Positions 1 through 9,864 of a stretch of 25,481 nt of DNA are shown piece after piece; position 1 is the first letter of the stretch, and each line of letters starts with the position of its first letter. The translations under genes and the position numbers were made by a program. The stretch covers positions 1 through 25,481 of the forward strand of contig LRSR01005461.1 in assembly GCA_001579985.1 (NCBI GenBank). Reading direction: 5' to 3'. The notes under the pieces were generated by a model that was not told the DNA's origin, searched no databases, and saw only the letters and a list, made by a program, of their open reading frames with translations. The stretch is from Hypsibius dujardini. Taxonomy: Eukaryota > Tardigrada > Eutardigrada > Parachela > Hypsibiidae.

Positions 1-497
1 AGTCACGCAGAAAAACTAAAGTAAAATAAAAGTAAAATGCGTGAGACCAAAAAATGAATTTTGGCGAATGAGCTTGCTTTGTTGTGGTATTTTTGGCACG
101 TACGGGCCATCATGAGCTGGCCAAAATTGTCCCGTTCGACTTGCCATAGGACCTTCCCAAATTTACGTCGCCCCATGCGCTCGCTAATTCCATCCCGAAC
201 ATTTCCGACCGACCGAATTGTCCTACACGTACAAATCGAAAATTATAGTATCCACCTTTTGATCACAAGTGCATCGTGTTTAGGTGCCAATATAGAGGAA
301 AATTCACGGCGATCTCCGAGGTCGAGCCATTTTCGCCATTAAATTTCACCACCCTCGGGTTCTCCGGGACATTTAGCCTATTTCTCATCATTTCGCTGCA
401 TCCGCGTGAGTGGCAGTGCATTAACGATTTCATTGGCAGGCTGTTTGAGTCCAAGTGCTGCAGGAGCGGCACTGATTTTGGTGGTTATTATTACTAG
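1..497. other. Left edge, no supportable gene
   Basis: Short open frames exist on both strands, including one of about 80 codons on the minus strand between roughly 240 and 1. None has a recognisable domain, a signal peptide or convincing splice borders. A gene fragment entering from the left cannot be excluded. I see nothing else definite here. Confidence 0.4.
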
Positions 498-846
498 TGT
501 TGGGTGGTACCCAACAAGTACATATTATCGGCTGGTAGTTGCTGTATTGCTACCTAGTTAATAGATTACTATCTACTCCTTTAGGATGTAATGTTCTTAC
601 TCAGCTATTGCAACGTACACAGTCCTGCTATGTCGGCAGAATCTAGTACGTTCCTTCTTGGTCTACTGATAATTCTATATTATATAAGAGAATGCTTTAC
701 TGTAGTCTAAATTACTTCCTCAACTTCCTTCCCTTTCCTACATTTCCTCTCCACTATCAACTGCAAATAAACTTTTACTCTATATTATTTAGTCTAATAG
801 CTTTTATGTTCAGGTTCTTCCGTCCTAGTAGAGACGAAGGCCTAAC
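498..846 (+). mobile_element. Possible solo LTR-like segment (weak)
   Basis: The segment opens with TG inside a short hairpin (TTGGGT, loop, ACCCAA at about 500-515). A TATA-like TATATAAGAG follows at 681-690 and an AATAAA at 766-771, and a CTAACA stands near 841-846. This order (TG, TATA, polyadenylation signal, CA) is the plan of a retroelement LTR. No 5 bp target duplication, primer-binding site, polypurine tract or second LTR was found, so the call and the right edge are tentative. Confidence 0.22.
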
Positions 847-1395
847 ACAAGTACCTCAATTAATTGACTGCTGGCTGCATATCAAAATATTTCGTTGGCG
901 TGTTGTTTTGCCGAAAAACGTTAGAACTTTGAATCTTTTCAATCTTCCAATTATCTTCAGAAAAGAATAATTTTTTTCTGTCGAACAAAACTACAAACGG
1001 GCCCCTATTGATATATGTGCCTGCCCATATGCGGATATACAACCTTACAAAGCGGCAGAGTATATGCTTACTAGTACACGTAAACGTCTTTAGAACTAAT
1101 CAGAACTGTAAAAATGCGTAACATCAGCCAGGAGTTTAGCATGCCGTGGGCGAGAAGGCAATTTATCGTGATAACTCAAGCACATATGTTCTGTACCTCC
1201 CGTAGCGACCAACATTCTCGAGAGGAATATGTCCGCAAGAAAGTACCCGACGGAATGGAACAACCCCCCCCCCTCAGAGAGAAAGACCAAACCCTTACAA
1301 CGTTGGACAGTTGGGACCTTAGTTCCGTGCTGAACATCATTATCGAGCCATCAAAAGTTGTCCAGAACGTTGACGGCTTATAATAATAAATTATC

Positions 1396-1935
1396 GGAGT
1401 GGCTGTTTTACCTCTCCCAAGGGCCCAATAGCAGCCTGGCTATTTTACCCCTTTCTGTATACATCAACAGAAGCCCAAATAGCGCTCCTGCTCTTTACCC
1501 CTCCCATGCTGTCTATTCGTCCGTCCGTCCGTTGTCTGTCCGCCCATTGTCCGTTCGTTCGTTGTCCGTCCACAATTTGTCCGGCCGTCCATTGCCCGTT
1601 CCTCCGCTATCCGTTGTCCCTTCACGTTCAACCGTTGCCCGTTTTTCGATCATCTGTCTGACAACGGACGGACTAACGGACAACTAACAGACAGCAGACG
1701 GACGGGCGGACAACGGACAACAGACGGACAAAATGGGAAGGGTGAAATTGCAGGGGTGCGATTTGGACCCCTGGTGATTTATACAGGGAGGAGTAAAATA
1801 ATCAGACTTCTATTGGACCCTTAGAAGGGGTAAAATAACTGGGGTGTTATTTGGCTCCTATCGAGAAATTCAGGGAGGAGTGAAATAGCCGGGGTGCTAT
1901 TGGTACCACGCACTACAAGGGAGGGATCAAATAGT
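1396..1935. repeat. Fold-back element: large imperfect palindrome of tandem units
   Basis: The arm at about 1396-1506 is the approximate reverse complement of the arm at about 1735-1850. Shared landmarks are GGGGTAAAATA, CTATTGGGCCCTT-like and GATTTATACAG-like blocks, and by eye roughly three quarters of positions agree. Inside lies a second inverted pair of GTCCGT/ACGGAC repeats (about 1516-1600 against 1660-1730), so the whole segment could fold into one long hairpin. The right side is also a tandem array: a unit like GGAGTAAAATAGCCGGGGTG, about 40-50 bp long, starts near 1735, 1787, 1827, 1874 and, decayed, 1920. No protein is encoded. Confidence 0.7.
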
Positions 1936-2457
1936 TGTAGCCTAATATTATAATATTCTGGTAGCAACGTTTTACAAAGAACCCCAGAGAACCCTACCGG
2001 TAGTCTACCGCTGAAGTTTTTGCAACACCCACTCGCACAGCAATGACTGCTGATCTCGCAGCATTAGTGACGAAAATAGGTTGTACTCTTCTCCGAGACT
2101 CCGAGCGAGCTAATCACAGGCCGCGGGGTACTCCGCGCACACGTTCGCCATGGGTCATCACTTATTTCTGCCTGGTCTGCCCTTTCACATCCCGCAGATC
2201 TCAAGTGGCCGCGCGCTCACACACAGTGCTTGTTCCGCACAAATCACGGCCACGTCCGGGGCATATATCCTCCAAACATGTGTATCCACGTACTTGGTTA
2301 AAACACATACACGTATTCGACATAGTTTTTTACATCCGGAAATATATCGAAACAGTTTCTAACATAAACAAAGACATACAATAGTTAGACATAGCTTAGA
2401 CATAGCTAGACATAAGTTTTTTACATCCTGAAAATATATCGAAATTCAGACATCATC
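1936..2457 (+). promoter_or_regulatory. Upstream/5' leader of the repeat-protein gene, with internal duplications
   Basis: A TATA-like CATATATCC is at about 2262-2270. A block of about 33 bp beginning ACATAGTTTTTTACATCC (2320-2352) recurs as ACATAAGTTTTTTACATCC (2410-2444), ending about 13 bp before the start codon. Between the copies, TTAGACATAGC-like units repeat about three times (2382-2413). Whether these lie in the promoter or in the 5' untranslated region depends on the unknown transcription start. Confidence 0.4.
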
Positions 2458-5400
2458 ATGACCGTGAGCTGGACTGCCGTCGTCGTGGTCTGCCTCGCTG
2501 TGTATCCCTGCTTCGGCGGACAGCAGGGGTTCCCTCCAACGGAACAGGAACACCACGGTCGCCACTCGGGACGCGAGCACCACTACCATCGTGCCCTCCG
2601 GAGCCTCTCCAAAGTGATCAAAAGTTTCTTCCACGAGGACAAATCTTTCGATGGGCTCTTCAAGGTGTCGGACAAGTCCAGGGTGAAGTTCCACCACCAA
2701 AAGAATGATCACATTGGAGGGCCACCGTCTGGTCCCGTGTACGGTCTCGGCGGACCGCATCCCGTTGCCGACGAGCCATGCTTCATCCCCGGTCCGGAGG
2801 GCCAGACACCGGACGACCCCGTACCGAAGGGGAAGAAGTTTGCCAGTGTGCGGGCTCTCACTCCGAACCTTCAAGGCGGCGGCGGCGGTGGCGGCAGCGG
2901 CCAAATAGGTACATGGAATGGCATGAAACACGTTTGACTGTGAAGTTTGTGTTGCTTGATATGAAGAACGATCGTTCTGTGTTTTTATTGGAATTTGATC
3001 TAGATAATTTGAGAACTTTAGTACGTCACTGATAAAACTGGATTGTATCGTCCGGAAATCAGTATTTGGTTTTTCAAAAACTAACTGAATAGTTAATGCC
3101 TGTCTTTTTCGTTTGTAAATGAACAAAAAAAATTGGTAAAAAAAGAAAATTGATCGTACGGTAATATTTAGACATAAATATATCTGTATATACACTCCCT
3201 TTATAGAAAAATTATTCATGTAGAGTATACAAAACTTCCTGCAAGTAAAGTTTAGATGTATAATTTTTGTTATGTATAATATATTTAAACGTATTTTTTG
3301 TTTAAATAAAATTATTTTATTTAAGTATTCCGGTAGGGAGCTGATTTCACGGTTTACTACCTACAAACTTAGAGTTTATCTACTACAGTACTTAATTGTC
3401 ATTATTATTTTTTTGAAGACTTCTATAAAATATTAAAAAAATGACGCTGTATTATTCTCGCAAAATCTTTTCGCCCATCTACACAACTGTTAGTACTGCA
3501 CAGTGAAATGTTCGCACTTCAATATTCACGTTGCAATTGTCAAATAACTCCGATACTTCGAAACAAATCGTATTTATAAGTAAATATGTTTATTATTTAA
3601 CATATAAATACGTTATTTACATACATTATTCTTTATATATATTATGCAAAAAAAATATATAGTATGTATATATGAAATATATACATATTAATACACAATT
3701 ATATTTATTATTTAGTAAACAAATATCTTATTTAATATGTACATTTTTTGTCAACTAACATGTGAAGGTGTGACTTCAAATTACAAGGCATTTAAGGTAA
3801 TACCTATCCCGGGTTGGTATAATTAATTTCGATTGTGTTTAATTTGGCTTGATATCGAATAAATTAAGCTTGAAATTATATCAGTGCCTATAATTATATC
3901 GTGTGTCAAAGTTAACAATTATCATCATTTCATTCCCCTTAGGTTTCGGGCAGCAGCAAATACCTTTCGTTACGAATCAACAAGGAGGACAACAGCTGTA
4001 CCGTCCGCAACCGGGCCTGGTCGGTCTGACTAACGGCATGAACTTGGTCGGTCAGTGGGCCAGTCTACCGACCGGACAGCCGAACGGCAACTTCGGCGGC
4101 GGTCTCCAACAACAGCAACAACCGGCACAGCAACAGTTGACGACCTTCCCAGGACAGCAAAACTTCAACCCCGCCCTGCAGCCGATCCAACAACTGGCGC
4201 AGTTTGGCCAGCAGCAGCAGCAGCAACCATTCATCCAGCAACAGCCGCAACAGGTTAGTCCCGCTTAAAACCCACTTCTAATTTTAATCAAAATAAACAC
4301 TTTTAGCAGTTTATAGAAATATCTCAATGAACAAAACTAAAAAAGTAAAGTGTATATAAAAATATATAAAAAGTATAAAATATAAATATGTAATAAAATA
4401 CGATATAAATATAAATAGTGTAAAGGTAAGGGAAAAAATCGTAAAACTAAAACTAAACTAAAAAAACTTAAGAACAGTTAAAAAACTTTCTTGTGTCCTG
4501 CATTTATAGTACAATTTTAGCGACACACAACGGAATGTTTAAAACATAATATGCTTTAGTCAGTTTAGTGTAGAGGAGTACCTTTTCGTTTTGCGAAATA
4601 AAATTAATATGATAACAGCAATAGACAGTTATCATTTCCCAATTTCTTGTACACTCTTTTGGCTTATTACATGTAGAATAAAATAAAATAAAAAGACGTT
4701 CATTAGTTTCCGGGAGGGCCTCACCGTAAAGAAGAACGTATTTATAGCTGTAAAAGAAAAATTATCTTCCGATGTTTTTATTTATATTTTAATACCCCAC
4801 AGGATAATCTGACGTTTAAAATATATTTATAGATTAAAAGTACAGGTCTTAAATGTCGAATTTTCAGCTCACAATTTTAAATCAAAAATAGCGATAATAT
4901 TTTAAAATAATGAAACTGTTATTCTTTAATTGGCTACATATCAAATATATGAATTCAAAATATATTAAATATATAAACTAAATATATGATTCAAATGTAT
5001 ATTAAATACTTTTTTTCAATATATTCATAAAATCTTGCAGCAGGTGCCCATCGTTCCGTTGGCACCGCAAGGCAACCAGTTCGGCGTTCCCCAACAACCG
5101 CAGACAGGAAACCAATTCGGAGTTCCCCAGCAGCAACAACAGCAGCAGCAGCAGTTCCCAGGCTTTCCCCTCGCACCCGGCGCGACCGGACAGCAGCAAC
5201 TATGGCAGACGAACGGTCAGCAGTTGACCGCTTTCCCACCGGTCCCGCCGGGCCAGACGACCACCGGTCAGCAGTCCTGGTCGACAACAGGTCAGCAATG
5301 GTCGACCGGCGGAGGACAGAACTTCGGTCCGAACGGCCAGCCTCTGCAGTCTCAACCGGGACCACAGACCTCAAACTCTTTTCAATGGTCCACGACCGGG

Positions 5401-5720
5401 CAGGGACAACCGAACGGTCAGCCACAGACCACCTTTACCAATCAGATCGGTACTCAGCCGGCTAGACAGCCGAATCTCGGTCCAAACGGACAGGCGAACT
5501 TCGGTCCGAACGGACAGCCGAACTTCGGACAGCCCCAAACGGACAGCCGAACTTCAATCCTAACGGACAGTCGAACCTAGGTCCGAACGGACAGCCCTTG
5601 GCCGGTCAACTGAACAGTCCAAACGGCATTGCGAGTGGACAGCCGTCGGGAGTGCTGCAGAGCCCCAACGCCAGCGGGTTCGCCCCGTTGGGCTTCCAAC
5701 CGCAACAGCCACAAGGCTGA
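2458..5720 (+). CDS. Secreted Gln/Asn/Gly/Pro-rich repeat protein, 3 exons, frameshift in last exon
   Basis: I do not recognise the family. Exons: 2458-2908 (donor GTACAT), 3943-4253 (donor GTTAGT) and 5041 onward; phases 1 and 0 join correctly. The first ~21 residues look like a signal peptide (hydrophobic VVVVCLAVYP, then CFGG). Residues ~30-50 are His/Arg/Ser-rich, followed by a Gly/Pro segment ending in seven glycines. Exons 2 and 3 are Gln-rich and then carry PNGQPNFG-type repeats. In the given frame translation stops at 5578-5580 (433 residues). From 5535 the -1 frame continues the same PNGQ repeats, is Gln/Pro-rich, and stops at TGA 5718-5720, giving about 480 residues if continuous. 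The shift falls at CCCC 5533-5536, so a lost C (real or an assembly error) is the simplest reading. Composition suggests an extracellular matrix, cuticle, silk-like or adhesive protein; that is inference. Both introns are AT-rich and look featureless. Confidence 0.72.
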
Positions 5721-6120
5721 CCATAACCAGTTGGGTCAAATAAGGGGTGGGCTCCTTTTTATAAGAAATAATGCCCTCTTCTGTCAAAGTGAACACTGTA
5801 GCATCTTTTCGGCAATCGACATAAATATTCTCCTGTCATTTTGTTTACCGGAAAATAACATTTCGATGTGGCGTTCTGACTGACTGATTAAGTAAGGGGC
5901 CAGATATAACCGCTTCTTTGAGGGACAAATTTTGTTGAGGGACGTCCCATAAAAACTCCCCATTTTTTGAGGAACACTTAAAACATTAAATGGCGAGCCG
6001 TACAGAACAGCCGGCGACAGACACGACAAGCGTGGAATGGCCGTTAGTCCAAACTAGTGGCCAGTGTTCATAGTTGACGGACGAGTCATGATCTACCCGA
6101 AAAGTTGTTGATAGGTCAAG
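5721..6120. other. Downstream flank of the repeat-protein gene
   Basis: No gene seen. There is no canonical AATAAA close behind the stop; a weaker ATTAAA lies at 5985-5990 and could be the polyadenylation signal of the upstream gene. Confidence 0.3.
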
Positions 6121-6123
6121 AGG

Positions 6124-6375
6124 GTGGTCGGTCACTCTCCGGAAGGTAAACGGTTTAACGGGAAGACTGCGGTCAGTCCGGAAGGTCGTCGTTCAGCTCC
6201 GAAGATCGCCGTTCCGACCGGAAGGTCGTCGGTCAGTCCGGAAGACTACGGTCAGTCTGAAAGTTTGCCGGTCAATCCAGAAGACTACGATCAGTCCGGA
6301 AGGTTGCCGGTCATGCAGTCCGAAACGTTGACGGTATATTCGGGAAACCGACGGTCAGTCCAGAAATTTACCGTT
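6124..6375. repeat. Minisatellite, ~20-21 bp unit
   Basis: About ten to twelve degenerate copies of a unit like GGTCAGTCCGGAAGRYYRYC stand head to tail. Clear starts are at GGTCAGTCCGGAAG near 6170, 6230, 6250, 6290 and later weaker copies. Several frames stay open across it because the period is near a multiple of three, but no start context, splice sites or domain supports coding. Confidence 0.7.
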
Positions 6376-6579
6376 TTGCCATGAGATTTTCGGAACCTAT
6401 CAGGCAGAGCGGAAAGCTTCGGCACTGGCCTTATCGACCCACAGTCCATCTTCGGACCATCCTCGTGCTTTTCAGATAGTCCTGTGCAGTTAGCTTCTCT
6501 GGCTGACCGCTTCCACCGGTCATTCCACTCTTGTCGTGCCTCCAACCGTTTGTTCGGTACGGCTCACTATTTTTTAGTC

Positions 6580-7229
6580 TTAACCCATTACCGCCCCGGT
6601 ACCAGAACGGACCCGATTTGAGTGCCAAACGTATTTTTCCCTTTCATGTTCCCATTCAATTAAGAAAAAATGTATTTTCATTTTTTGGCGACTTTGGAAA
6701 AGAAGTATTTTCTTTAGCTGACCACTGCTCACCGTCGGGTGAGACAAAACTCCGCCGATGAAGACTCTTTCTGGCATTGATCCGTATCATATTTTGCGAA
6801 AACATTAATCAACCAATCAATACGGTTCAAAAGTAGTTAGTTTTATTAATATTTTTACCAAAAACCGGACACCTTCTTTGACCACTGGCCACCTGCCGGT
6901 CTGCAATGCGACTCAGATAATTATTTTTTGCGATAACCAATAGATGATCAACTTAAAAAATGCAAAAAATACCTATTTATAGAAATTCTGGCCAGCTCAC
7001 AGCCTTCCGAGACTTACTTCACTCAAAAAAGTAAAAACTGGCTAAGCTTGACAATTTCTGCGGGACGTTGGTCAAGCAACCAATGACAAAAGCATGATCT
7101 CTAAATATCAGCCAACACACAAACTTTCAGAACCAGTTGAGGTTGGGGAAATCACTTAAATCATCTTTACGTAAAAAATCGGAGGTCGTCGTGTCGTCAT
7201 TTGACGACATTGAGCGTTAAAGGGTTATA
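6580..7229. mobile_element. Possible piggyBac-like non-autonomous element
   Basis: The left end reads TTAACCCATTACCGCC (6580-6595). The right end, read on the minus strand, is TTATAACCCTTTAACGCTC (about 7230-7212). TTAA followed by CCC and an ACCGCC/AACGCT block is the usual look of piggyBac-type ends. A perfect hairpin TGTCGTCA-TT-TGACGACA sits just inside the right end (about 7192-7209). No transposase frame is present. The right TTAA is imperfect (TTATAA), so the boundary and family call are tentative. Confidence 0.38.
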
Positions 7230-8280
7230 AACGGAGTTTGTAGGACGTCCCTAAAAAGTGTCAAACAAATCATCCTTTTTACACATATTTCCCATCCATA
7301 ATTCAATTTCGAAGTGTCAAACAAATTATTCAAGGACATCAGGAGACGGAGGAAAATTGAACTTTGTGTGTAGTTATCCGTAAATGGGTCAGAGCTCCTC
7401 CTTCTGGCCTCAAAAAAACTTATTATCCAACGTCAATCAGTTCTACATTAATTAAATTTTCGAGGGGACATCATTGTTTAGAAAATTACATATATATATA
7501 TATATATATGCACGAGGTAAAAGTCCCAATGCTGTGCAAGTTTGGAAATGGTATAAATGCCGCATTCGCACATTATGCAATGATTGTTTGCCAATAATTT
7601 GGGCTTAATAAATCGGCCATAAATTGAACACACATATTCTACAATAATTCTGTTAAAAAAAGTACTCTCGATTCACTTGCTGCGCACTGCACCCACCAAC
7701 ACACGGACCGAAAACATATCTATACTCATATACCTGATGGAAGGAAAAATCCACAAGCGGGCCGGGGAGAGCAAATTCAAGCTATCCGTCGTGCAAAATA
7801 CCAACCCCCTTACTCAGGTACCGTGTGCGCGTACAACAGGTCCGCCTGAATTTTTTTTTCCAAATATGTTTTTGCCTATTGCAGTTAATTGTATACCTTT
7901 CTTCATAGTAGTGCAAATGTACAGTACAAATAAAACGACTTAATTTTTATTCCACAACAGCTGTCAGCGTTACAGACACGAGACTGTAGACATACGAACT
8001 AGGGTTACCTATCCCTGTGACGGTTGTCCTACTAGTAGTTTGTAAGGCAAAAAACAAGCCGGCTTTCGATTGCGAAGAATATTCTGTACATTCTGCATTA
8101 ATCTTGCAAACATAACACTCAATATTCAGTACTTGATGTCTGTACACGCGTTTTCTTTCGCTTCCTTTCTTTAGTGACCATGAATTGGAACCCATCAGTC
8201 ACAATTGTATAAAAAAACTTGTACAGGCCGCTAGGACAACATATCCCTCAAAATGCACTTACCGCAAGCAGGCTGCTTAT
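7230..8280. other. Spacer with one exon-like stretch, no supportable gene
   Basis: Between about 7677 and 7818 the plus strand is open and of exon-like composition (it contains LMEGKIHKRAGESKF), ending in CAG before GTACCG, which could be a splice donor. No acceptor, partner exon or family was found, so it is not called as a gene. The rest is AT-rich with nothing recognisable. Confidence 0.3.
7490..7509. repeat. TA dinucleotide microsatellite
   Basis: About ten uninterrupted TA units inside an AT-rich spacer. Confidence 0.85.
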
Positions 8281-8289
8281 CCTATGGAC

Positions 8290-9188
8290 GGTACGAGGAG
8301 TCAGGCCTAATCCTGGCCACCCCGCTTTTTGGCCTAATCCTGGCCACTTTGCAAGTGGATTATCTAATTCACTGTTACGATTTAATGAGAATATCAACGT
8401 TGATATGAAGGCCTTCAACACCGAACAAATCGATGCCGTATTCAAAATTGTTTGGATGTGCACTTTCAGAGCAAAACGTGTCGGAAGAGACAGGCAGTGG
8501 CGCGCCGAGCTTTGGTTTGAGGGGGGTGTTATTTTTTCCAACAGCATACATTTTTTATTGTATCCGAAATATTTCCGATAGAACGTAAGGGGGGAGTATT
8601 GCATGACAATTCTCAGTCACGGTGTTTTTCTCTAAGTGGGGGACCCTTAGGGCACTTTTTTGACTTTCGAAGGTGGTTTTAGATCAACAAAACACCCCCC
8701 GTCGGCGCGCCACTGGAGACAAGGAATCCGACTGACGATATCACACTAGACTAGAAGAGGGCGTTGCATACGCTCTCCCACGGAGTATTCCCCTCTATGG
8801 CCTCGTCATGCTATTCAAGCAATCGAGCAAATTCACAGATGCCAAACTAATGTAAACAAATCTACAAGGACGTTTGTTGATTTGCCCCACAAATTCAGAA
8901 TTACGTTCGCAATCCTTACTATTTCTGCCATTTCGAATTAAAAAAATTTTCAGCTATGTAGTTGTTTGGAAAAGCACATGTGGTTGAGGTAGATGCAGCG
9001 CGAGCGAAACATAAATTGCCGAAACTAAAGCAACCGCAAGCCAAGCCCAGGAGGACTTTGCTGGCTAAAAACCGGTTGTTTGTGGGAAGAAATTGGATTC
9101 TCCGGGGGTTAGGCTTTCTTTTCGTCAAGCTCAACCCCCAAATTAGGCCAGAAAAGGGTGGCCCGGATTAGGCCACACTCCTCGTACC
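8290..9188. mobile_element. Inverted-repeat transposon relic, ~0.9 kb
   Basis: The ends form an inverted repeat of about 33 bp: GGTACGAGGAGT at 8290-8301 against ACTCCTCGTACC at about 9177-9188, each followed inward by GGCCTAATCC-GGCCACCC (about 30 of 33 positions agree). The GGCCTAATC block is repeated once more inside each arm. No clear target duplication was found, and weak similarity continues outward, so the true edges may be wider. On the plus strand near 8962-9120 a degraded frame contains HVVEVDAARAKHK and, further on, VGRNWILRG. These recall the V-x-V/I-D...W-I/V-x-G core of ISXO2/IS1595-like (Merlin-type) DDE transposases; that is inference from memory. A hAT-type MITE is nested inside. 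Confidence 0.55.
8495..8715. mobile_element. hAT-type MITE, 221 bp, with 8 bp target duplication
   Basis: Perfect 14 bp terminal inverted repeats, CAGTGGCGCGCCGA at 8495-8508 and its reverse complement at 8702-8715, with further inward similarity (GGGGGGTGTT). The flanking 8 bp are GAGACAGG (8487-8494) and GAGACAAG (8716-8723), differing at one position. CAGTGG-type ends plus an 8 bp duplication are the signature of hAT transposons. It encodes no transposase. It is inserted within the larger inverted-repeat element at 8290-9188, so it arrived later. Confidence 0.8.
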
Positions 9189-9350
9189 ATAATTAAGCCC
9201 GCACATCCGAGAATTCTGCAGTAGTTCTTTGCCCTCCTTTCTACAATGGGTTGTGTGCTAAATCTTAACCCAATTCTAACTCGTCCGAACCTTCAGATAA
9301 TTCTATATTTAACCCACCCATAAATTTCTTAAAACGATTTCGTAAACATC

Positions 9351-9850
9351 ATGAACCGATGGCCGTTCGGCCGTGGTGGTTCCCTGTCGGGTGCCTCCTT
9401 CAACGTCAGCTTCGGTGTGAGCAGCGGTGGAAACAACACCGGCAAAAGCATAGGCATGAACTAAGGCAGCAGTCGCTTCCGTAGTTTCGGTAACAGCAAC
9501 GCCGGCGGATTCGGCCCGCCCATGGGCTTCCCCGGGCACCCGCCGAACCGTGCGGAGATGATGCTGCAGCAGATGAATCGACCGCAGTAACAATCGTGCA
9601 TTGGCTTCAGATGCCGCAGAATAGCCAGCAGTACAGTTGGCAGTTCGGAGAACCGCAGCAGCAACCGTTCGGTTCGTTCGACCAGCAAGGCACCAATCAG
9701 TTTGGCGGCGGCGGTCGAGCGAGCGCGTTTGCGGGTCCCGGAATGGTTGCAACCAGTGCCGGCGGAGTGGGGAATTCACTCCACTTCAATGTCAAGCTAA
9801 AAGTTTCTTTGACTGCACGTGTTGCTGAAATGCGAGTTTCGTTGATGTAA
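9351..9850 (+). pseudogene. Broken Gln/Gly/Phe-rich protein gene
   Basis: From ATG 9351 the frame reads as a low-complexity Gly/Ser/Phe/Asn-rich protein (MNRWPFGRGG, later GGFGPPMGFPGHPPNRAEMM and LQQMNRPQ), interrupted by TAA at 9462-9464 and 9588-9590. In both places CAA (Gln) would suit the composition. After about 9590 the protein-like reading moves to another frame (PQNSQQYSWQFGEPQQQPFG, then Gly-rich), which ends at TAA 9848-9850. Two nonsense changes plus a frameshift suggest a pseudogene, perhaps related to the Gln-rich gene at 2458-5720 by composition. An alternative is a live gene with an intron from about 9417 (GTGAGC) to 9610 (TTCAG), which would remove both stops and restore phase 0. 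Against this, the would-be intron looks like coding sequence. Confidence 0.42.
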
Positions 9851-9864
9851 CTGTAAGGAACCTT

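Noticed and set aside
276-497. 73-codon plus-strand frame near the left edge
   Set aside because: Reads somewhat like protein but matches nothing I know and lacks splice support.
1114-1383. 89-codon plus-strand frame from an ATG
   Set aside because: No domain, signal or splice sites. It includes a run of ten C and a hairpin (CAACGTTGGACA against TGTCCAGAACGTTG), which look like repeat debris.
2446-3219. 257-codon open frame on the minus strand
   Set aside because: It is the antisense of exon 1 and the start of intron 1 of the secreted repeat-protein gene, whose signal peptide and splice sites are convincing.
4991-5425. 144-codon minus-strand frame over the repeat exon
   Set aside because: It mirrors the Gln-rich repeats (Arg/Ser/Thr/Val low complexity) and has no independent support.
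9462-9590. Ciliate-like code (TAA read as Gln)
   Set aside because: PUS3 in the same window ends at TAA exactly where the family's C-terminus should end, and the remaining genes are animal-like. Pseudogene decay or an intron explains the TAA codons better.
9309-9779. 156-codon minus-strand frame
   Set aside because: The Arg/Thr/Ala-rich product looks like the antisense of Gln/Gly-rich codons; no domain or splice context.
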